Shown piece after piece: positions 6,864 to 11,152 of a DNA stretch of 11,152 nucleotides. Position 1 is the stretch's first letter, and the number at the start of each line of letters is the position of its first letter. Under the pieces are notes generated by a model, which did not search any database, was not told where the DNA came from, and saw only the letters and a list, made by a program, of their open reading frames with translations. The stretch is from contig CALFNW010000168.1 of the NCBI GenBank assembly GCA_937902275.1, positions 1 through 11,152 of the forward strand, given 5' to 3'. Origin of the DNA: UBA4717 sp002404395 (GTDB lineage: Bacteria; Bacillota; Clostridia; Oscillospirales; CAG-272). The translations under genes were made by a program, and so were the position numbers.

Positions 6864-7358
6864 ATGGAAAATAATCGTGTAAACAAGGACAACTATTATC
6901 TTGATATTGCCGAAACGGTTGCCGAGCGCAGCACTTGCCTTCGCCGTCATTTCGGCTCGATCATCGTTAAGAATGACATTATCATTTCAACCGGATATAA
7001 CGGGGCGCCGCGCGGCAGAAAAAACTGCACTGACCTGTGTACCTGCCGACGTGATGAGCTTAACATTCCGCGCGGCGAACGCTATGAGCTTTGCCGTGCG
7101 GTCCACTCAGAGGCTAATGCAATAATTGCCGCGGACCGCGACCGAATGCTCGGAGCAACCCTGTATATGACCTGCGTAAACGCAAAGGACGGCAGTTTAA
7201 TGGACGGCACCACCTCTTGCATGATGTGTAAAAGGCTTATAATAAACGCCGGTATAGAACGTGTGATAATCAGAGATAACAAAAACGATTATCGGGTCGT
7301 TGAAGTTGGTGATTGGATCAAAAACGACGACAGTTTGAGCGACAAGCTCGGTTATTGA
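6864..7358 (+). CDS. dCMP deaminase family protein (ComEB-like)
   Basis: Zinc-dependent cytidine/deoxycytidylate deaminase-family enzyme of 164 residues; the likely reaction is dCMP to dUMP, feeding dTMP synthesis. Zinc site and catalytic residues are H81-S-E83 (AVHSEANAII) and C119-M-M-C122 (TTSCMMCKRLIINAGI). GYNGAPRG (44-51) is the family's substrate-side motif. Extra cysteines C55, C59, C61 and C77 lie between the two regions; some dCMP deaminases bind a second, structural zinc there. ATG 6864 has a strong AAAGGAG 6 nt upstream. The frame is open further upstream, but no start there is as good. In some Firmicutes this family member sits in the comE competence locus (comEB); here there is no competence gene beside it, so no symbol is given. 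Confidence 0.93.
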   Translation: MENNRVNKDNYYLDIAETVAERSTCLRRHFGSIIVKNDIIISTGYNGAPRGRKNCTDLCTCRRDELNIPRGERYELCRAVHSEANAIIAADRDRMLGATLYMTCVNAKDGSLMDGTTSCMMCKRLIINAGIERVIIRDNKNDYRVVEVGDWIKNDDSLSDKLGY

Positions 7359-7398
7359 TGGCGCAATACATATCTGTGTCAGTTTGACTGAGGCAATA

Positions 7399-7416
7399 AT
7401 GACCGATGACGGGTGA
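7399..7416 (+). promoter_or_regulatory. Possible five-codon leader ORF (MTDDG) before rimI
   Basis: ATG at 7399 is preceded by GAGG with 5-nt spacing, better placed than for any rimI start. It reads five codons and stops with TGA 4 nt before ATG 7421. This would allow translation reinitiation at rimI. It may be chance; nothing shows it is translated. Confidence 0.22.
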
Positions 7417-7420
7417 AAAT

Positions 7421-7897
7421 ATGAATTTTGAACTCAGGCGGCTCGGTGCTGACGCTCTTTCGGAATTGCTCGCGATTGAAAGGCGTTGCTTCGCCGACCC
7501 ATGGAGCGAGCAGCTGTTTTCCGAAGCGCTGGCGTCCGATTTTATGCACTTTACGGGAATTTGCCGTGAGGATGGAAAACTTTGCGGATTTGTGGCGTTT
7601 TCGCTGTCTGTCTTTGACGACGGCGGCGAATGTGAGATCTACGATCTCGCGGTACTTCCCGAAAAAAGGCGCGGAGGGTTAGGACGAGAGTTGGTTTTAG
7701 CTGCTGTTCGCTCTGCCGAAGTGCACGGAGCAGACAGTATCTATCTTGAGGTTCGCGAAACCAACACCGCCGCGCGCGGACTGTACGATTCGCTCGGCTT
7801 TAAGGAATACGGAAGACGCAAAAACTATTACAGCTCACCGCGCGAGGATGCCGTGCTGATGTCGCTCAAACTCGATTTGCACGGAAGCAGTGTATAA
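7421..7897 (+). CDS. rimI: Ribosomal-protein-alanine N-acetyltransferase-like GNAT
   Basis: GNAT-fold acetyltransferase of 158 residues, RimI type; RimI acetylates the N-terminal alanine of ribosomal protein S18 in Escherichia coli. Cues: CFADPWSEQLF near the N-terminus (23-33); acetyl-CoA loop RRGGLG (83-88) after YDLAVLPEK; LEVRETNTAARGLYDSLGF (109-127), the typical RimI asparagine and tyrosine region; and C-terminal YYSSPREDAVLMSL. Two starts are possible: ATG 7406 (GAGG 12 nt upstream) and ATG 7421 (GGTGA 4 nt upstream). I chose 7421 for the ribosome site and because it matches the family's N-terminus. It lies before tsaD, as in many Firmicutes, where tsaE and tsaB usually come first; here a deaminase gene takes that place. 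In this setting the true acetylation substrate is unproven. Confidence 0.92.
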   Translation: MNFELRRLGADALSELLAIERRCFADPWSEQLFSEALASDFMHFTGICREDGKLCGFVAFSLSVFDDGGECEIYDLAVLPEKRRGGLGRELVLAAVRSAEVHGADSIYLEVRETNTAARGLYDSLGFKEYGRRKNYYSSPREDAVLMSLKLDLHGSSV

Positions 7898-7911
7898 TCA
7901 GCTCAAAACAG

Positions 7912-7963
7912 GTGCGAAACCGAACCTTTCGCACATATCTCTATTATTAGCCGCACAAGCGGC
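7912..7963 (+). repeat. Two tandem hairpins in the rimI-tsaD gap
   Basis: First: GTGCGAAA-7 nt-TTTCGCAC (7912-7934), a perfect 8-bp stem. Second: GCCGC-ACAA-GCGGC (7950-7963), a 5-bp stem. The second ends just before the GGAAG ribosome site of tsaD. No strong U tract follows either, so they look more like a structured leader, processing site or attenuator than a clean terminator. Confidence 0.5.
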
Positions 7964-7981
7964 ACGGAAGTGTACCATATC

Positions 7982-8998
7982 ATGCTTATTTTAGCTTTTG
8001 AATCGTCCTGTGACGAAACAAGCGCCGCAGTCGTTGAGATGAGTGACGACATACGTGCGATCAGATCGAATATCGTGGCTTCACAGATAGAAACGCATCG
8101 GCTTTTCGGGGGCGTTGTCCCTGAGATCGCTTCACGCGCACACGCCGAAGCGATCTCGCGCATAACATACGAGGCGCTTGATACTGCCGGAGCAACGCTT
8201 GCGGACATAGATGCCGTAGGCGTCACGAATACTCCGGGACTTATAGGCGCATTGCTCGTCGGCGTGAATTTTGCAAAATCGCTTGCATTTGCAAATTCGC
8301 TTCCGCTCGTGCCGGTGAATCATATAAAAGGCCATGTTGCTGCAAACTATTTTGACCACCCGGAGTTAAAGCCGCCCTTTTGCGCGCTTGTCGCTTCCGG
8401 AGGACATACTTCGATATTGCAGGTGACCGATTTTACCGAATATAAGACGATCGGCAGGACCCGCGACGACGCCGCAGGCGAGGCGTTTGATAAGGTCGGT
8501 CGCGTGCTCGGACTTGAGTATCCTTGCGGAGCCGCGCTTGATAAGCTGGCGTCGCTCGGCGACAAAACCAAGGTAAAACTTCCGTCGGCGGCGATCCACG
8601 ACGATTCGCTCGACTTTTCTTTCAGCGGACTCAAGACTGCGGTCGTAAATGCAGTCAATACACTTGAAATGAAAAACGAACCGGTCGTGCGTGAGGATAT
8701 TGCGGCGGCATTTTGCGAAAGCGCGGTAAATGCGATCGTCAGCAAGCTCGAAAGAGCACTCGATTTTTGCGGGTATGACACGCTTGCGGTTGCGGGCGGA
8801 GTTGCCGCAAACTCGCATTTGCGCGCCGCACTCGAAGCCATGTGTAAAAAACGCGGGGTGAAGCTGTGCCTGCCGCCGCTCTCGCTGTGCGGAGATAATG
8901 CCGCGATGATCGGCGCACAGTGCTATTTTGAATATAAAAAAGGAGTGCGTGCAACTGCCTCGCTTACTGCGTATGCGACCGGCACTGCAAGCTTTTGA
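7982..8998 (+). CDS. tsaD: tRNA N6-adenosine threonylcarbamoyltransferase
   Basis: Transfers threonylcarbamoyl from its AMP adduct to A37 of ANN-decoding tRNAs, with TsaB and TsaE as partners. The 338 residues match the family. Motifs: MLILAFESSCDETSAAVVE start; VVPEIASRAH (45-54); metal ligands H114 and H118 (NHIKGH); SGGHTSI (139-145); RDDAAGEAFDKVGRVLGL (161-178); FSFSGLKTA (212-220); AGGVAANSHLR (271-281); and D305 in CGDNAAMIG, the third metal ligand. ATG 7982 is preferred to the in-frame GTG at 7970: GGAAG lies 11 nt before ATG, and the protein then begins like other TsaD. It ends 7 nt before the first start of rex. All active-site residues are present. tsaB and tsaE must be elsewhere in the genome. 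Confidence 0.97.
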   Translation: MLILAFESSCDETSAAVVEMSDDIRAIRSNIVASQIETHRLFGGVVPEIASRAHAEAISRITYEALDTAGATLADIDAVGVTNTPGLIGALLVGVNFAKSLAFANSLPLVPVNHIKGHVAANYFDHPELKPPFCALVASGGHTSILQVTDFTEYKTIGRTRDDAAGEAFDKVGRVLGLEYPCGAALDKLASLGDKTKVKLPSAAIHDDSLDFSFSGLKTAVVNAVNTLEMKNEPVVREDIAAAFCESAVNAIVSKLERALDFCGYDTLAVAGGVAANSHLRAALEAMCKKRGVKLCLPPLSLCGDNAAMIGAQCYFEYKKGVRATASLTAYATGTASF

Positions 8999-9005
8999 CT
9001 TGAAA

Positions 9006-9713
9006 ATGACTGACAATAAGGATGTAAACGGATCGGAAATTACCGCTCCGAAGCCTGCAGAGACTCAGGATGATGAACGTATGTGCGTCGTACCGCCTAA
9101 TGTGATCAAGCGCTTGCCGAGGTATTATCGTTATTTGCGGGCGTTGCTTGCCGACGATGTGAGACGCGTTTCTTCGCACGAGTTGGCAAACTTTATGAAT
9201 CTTACCGCCTCACAGATCCGGCAGGACTTTTCACGTTTTGGCGGTTTCGGTCAGCAGGGTTACGGCTACAATGTAAAATATCTGTATATGAAGATAAGTG
9301 AACTGCTCGGAGTCAGCTCGGGATTGAAAGCGGTGATCGTCGGCGCGGGAAACCTCGGCTCGGCGCTCGCACACAGCCGACTGTTTGAGCGGCGCGGCAT
9401 CAGACTTTGCGCGCTGTTTGATAATGACTCGCGAAAGTTCGGGAAGTTTGATTCGAACCTTGACATTCTCTCGGTCGATACGCTCGAAGCGTATATAACC
9501 GAAAATAAAATTGATATCGCGGTGATGACCATGCCGAGTGAGGCTGCCGAATCTATCGCGCGCAGGCTTGTTTCATGCGGTATAGGCGGTTTGTGGAATT
9601 TTACAAATACCGAGCTTCACCGCGAAACCAAGGGTACGGCGCTTGAAAACGTGCATCTCGGGGACTCGCTTATGACCCTTTGCTACAATATAACTAATAA
9701 AAACGGGAAGTAA
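9006..9713 (+). CDS. rex: Redox-sensing transcriptional repressor Rex
   Basis: Represses fermentation and respiration genes when the NADH/NAD+ ratio is low, releasing DNA when NADH binds. From ATG 9006 it is 235 residues. Winged helix at about 32-90: NVIKRLPRYYRYL, VSSHELANFMNLTASQIRQDFSRFGGFG and GYGYNV. The Rossmann domain has GAGNLG (113-118) and acidic D139 at the end of the second strand, favouring NAD(H). There are two possible starts. ATG 9006 is 7 nt after the tsaD stop but has no Shine-Dalgarno. ATG 9081 has AGGA 10 nt upstream and gives 210 residues beginning MCVVPPNVIKRLP, the normal Rex length. The extra 25 residues are polar (MTDNKDVNGSEITAPKP...). I keep 9006 because the stretch stays open with G-rich first codon positions. 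No Rex operator (TTGTG...CACAA type) was seen in the window. Confidence 0.96.
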   Translation: MTDNKDVNGSEITAPKPAETQDDERMCVVPPNVIKRLPRYYRYLRALLADDVRRVSSHELANFMNLTASQIRQDFSRFGGFGQQGYGYNVKYLYMKISELLGVSSGLKAVIVGAGNLGSALAHSRLFERRGIRLCALFDNDSRKFGKFDSNLDILSVDTLEAYITENKIDIAVMTMPSEAAESIARRLVSCGIGGLWNFTNTELHRETKGTALENVHLGDSLMTLCYNITNKNGK

Positions 9714-9720
9714 TTGCAAG

Positions 9721-10749
9721 ATGAAGCTTGAATTTTCTGATAAAAATGCGTTTTCGCTCCCCTCGGGCGAGCTTTTGCGCGCACTTGACGAGGCGGGCGA
9801 GACCGATCTGAAGGTGCTTTTGTTTCTTGCCGCAAATGCGGGCGGCGGGGTAATAGACACCGATGAGTCGAAGCAAAAGGTGATCGATTCACTTCAGATA
9901 AGCGAGTCGGATTATGACTTTGCGATCGCTTTCTGGCGCGGCGCAAAGGTCATGAGACTTGTCAGATGCAAGCGGAATACGGCAAAAAAAACATCGGAAG
10001 ACAAAGAAAACGCACTTTCGGAAACGCCTGCCGAAAACAGTGAAAAGACATTGCTTCCAGACAAGCTTCCGGATTATACACAGCTTGACATGGCGAAAAA
10101 ACTTGAAGGCTCGGCGGAGCTGAAGGCGACGATAGACGAGTGTCAGCAGATCGTCGGGAAGATTTTTTCGCCAGCGGATGTTTCCGTGATAGTCGGTATG
10201 TCGGATAGGCTCGGGCTTGCGGGCGAATACATAACGATGCTCGTCGCATATTGCGTAGGAACCGGCAAGAAGAGTTTGCGATATATCGAAAAAACCGCCT
10301 GCTCGATGTATGACGAGGGGATAGACACACCTACGGCGCTTGCCGATTATATCACAAAACGTGAAAATCAGCACGAAACTGCGGCGGTCATCAGGCGCAT
10401 GACGGGCACGGACGGACGCGAGCTTACGGCTAAGGAAGAAAAACTCCTGAAAAAATGGCTCGATGAATATTCATACGACGCCGACATAGTCAGAATTGCA
10501 TTTGAGCTGACAGTACCGCAGGTATCAAAGTCCGGCTCGTATCTGCCGTACATGGGAAAGATACTCGACAATTGGTTTGAACGTCGGCTCAAAACCGCCG
10601 ACGAAGTGCGTGCATATCTTGACTCCAAAAAACAGGGTGCACAGGCAAGCGCCGACAAGGGTTTTGACGCCGACGACTTTTTCAAGAAAGCGCTCGAAAA
10701 AAATCGCAGAAGCGACGGCGTCAAAAATTATGCTTCGCAAGGTTCGTGA
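9721..10749 (+). CDS. DnaD-domain replication initiation protein
   Basis: DnaD-type primosome protein of 342 residues that would help recruit the replicative helicase at origins or restart forks. Residues 1 to about 82 look like the N-terminal winged-helix region. A charged Ser/Glu/Lys linker covers about 84-118. There are two DnaD-type helical repeats: about 123-203, ending in YIEKTACSMYDEGIDT, and about 231-295, ending in YLPYMGKILDNWFERRLKT; both carry the family's YIxK/YMGK-xxxxW-like ending, with W replaced by M in the first. A short C-terminal motif, GFDADDFFKKALEKN (314-328), stands apart from the repeats. Its ATG is 7 nt after the rex stop, with only weak ribosome-site bases (GGGAAG, about 12 nt). 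The next gene is a helicase loader, a usual partner, which supports the function. Confidence 0.92.
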   Translation: MKLEFSDKNAFSLPSGELLRALDEAGETDLKVLLFLAANAGGGVIDTDESKQKVIDSLQISESDYDFAIAFWRGAKVMRLVRCKRNTAKKTSEDKENALSETPAENSEKTLLPDKLPDYTQLDMAKKLEGSAELKATIDECQQIVGKIFSPADVSVIVGMSDRLGLAGEYITMLVAYCVGTGKKSLRYIEKTACSMYDEGIDTPTALADYITKRENQHETAAVIRRMTGTDGRELTAKEEKLLKKWLDEYSYDADIVRIAFELTVPQVSKSGSYLPYMGKILDNWFERRLKTADEVRAYLDSKKQGAQASADKGFDADDFFKKALEKNRRSDGVKNYASQGS

Positions 10750-10798
10750 AGACAAACTCGTTTTTCACATTCTTAAGCATTTATATGCGAGGTAAAAT

Positions 10799-11152
10799 AT
10801 GGGATACAGCAGAAAAAACTTCAAACTGATACGCGACCGTTTTTCCGCAAAGCGGAGAACGGCGCTTGACTTGTCGGAGTCGCGCACCGCCGCGCTTATT
10901 GCGGAGCATCCGGAGCTTAAGGAGCTTAACGATTCGATACTCTCCGTCGGCTTCAGAATTTTCGATGCGGCAAGCGACGGAAGCGCGCGCGGTAAGCAAA
11001 AGCTTGCCGAAATTGAGCGCGAGTACGATGAAAATATTGTTTATCGCCGTGAATTTCTCAAAACCTACGGTTATCCCGAGGATTATCTTGACGTGAAGTT
11101 TGAGTGTGAAAACTGTCACGATGAGGGATATGACAACGACGGTAAAATGTGC
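10799..11152 (+). CDS. Helicase loader ATPase, DnaC/DnaI-like (N-terminal part, cut by window end)
   Basis: The first 118 codons of a protein that continues past the right edge. I translated it directly: MGYSRKNFKLIRDRFSAK at the start, a helical, charged region with ALIAEHPELKELN and RGKQKLAEIEREYDENI, then YPEDYLDVKFECENCHDEGY and NDGKMC. The CxxC at 103-106 followed by C118 is the N-terminal zinc site typical of DnaC/DnaI/IstB-type helicase loaders in Clostridia, where an AAA+ ATPase domain would follow. That domain lies outside the window, so the call rests on the zinc motif, the N-terminal pattern and the position after a DnaD gene. ATG 10799 has GAGGT 5 nt upstream and begins 49 nt after the DnaD stop. 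Confidence 0.85.
   Translation, partial: MGYSRKNFKLIRDRFSAKRRTALDLSESRTAALIAEHPELKELNDSILSVGFRIFDAASDGSARGKQKLAEIEREYDENIVYRREFLKTYGYPEDYLDVKFECENCHDEGYDNDGKMC

Noticed and set aside
7379..7391. TCAGT-TTG-ACTGA hairpin before rimI as a terminator
   Set aside because: The stem is only 5 bp of mixed composition and no T run follows, so it is not a terminator.
7942..7947. TATTAT as a possible -10 box for an internal tsaD promoter
   Set aside because: The sequence 17 nt upstream does not resemble a -35 box, and there is no extended -10 TGN.
8366..9016. Long minus-strand open frame opposite tsaD
   Set aside because: It lies antisense to an intact tsaD, is rich in Arg and Cys as expected for a shadow frame, and has no recognisable domain.

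Overview
The window reads as chromosomal core DNA from a low-GC-branch Gram-positive bacterium, most likely an anaerobic member of the Clostridia (possibly Oscillospirales-like). The inference rests on a Rex redox repressor next to tsaD, a DnaD-domain protein followed by a DnaC/DnaI-type helicase loader, an OmpR-type regulator paired with a WalK/PhoR-like kinase, a DUF3810 membrane zincin, and clear Shine-Dalgarno sites. Base composition is close to even. I saw no rRNA, tRNA, CRISPR array, phage gene, transposase or insertion sequence.

The layout is two divergent gene clusters around a 219-bp promoter region (5738-5956). The leftward cluster, in transcription order, is: an RluA-family pseudouridine synthase (5737-4817), a DUF3810 membrane protein with an HEMAH zincin motif (4820-3705, start overlapping the previous stop by 4 nt), a secreted protein with a stalk-like domain and a NodB domain that has lost its metal ligands (3626-2451), a response regulator (2420-1716) and its sensor histidine kinase (1657 to beyond the left edge). 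The last three look like an envelope-stress or cell-wall sensing module, though only the two-component pair is certain.

The rightward cluster is: UTP-glucose-1-phosphate uridylyltransferase galU (5957-6832), a dCMP deaminase-family enzyme (6864-7358), rimI (7421-7897), tsaD (7982-8998), rex (9006-9713), a DnaD-domain protein (9721-10749) and a helicase-loader ATPase cut by the right edge (10799-11152). It joins sugar-nucleotide supply, dTMP precursor supply, tRNA t6A synthesis, redox sensing and replication initiation in a closely spaced, probably co-transcribed string. rimI-tsaD-rex proximity is familiar from Firmicutes; tsaE and tsaB, which often precede rimI, are absent here.

The shared intergenic region has two good sigma-A-type promoters pointing apart, each with a perfect TATAAT and a 17-bp spacer. 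It also has a 10-bp palindrome and a second dyad lying midway between the two promoters, which could be operators. Several short hairpins lie just upstream of gene starts, the most notable being two in tandem in the rimI-tsaD gap.

Nothing here is clearly a new system. The most interesting points are the catalytically degenerate NodB protein beside the two-component system, the tight rex-dnaD-helicase loader linkage, the mini-ORF in front of rimI and the possible operators in the divergent promoter region.
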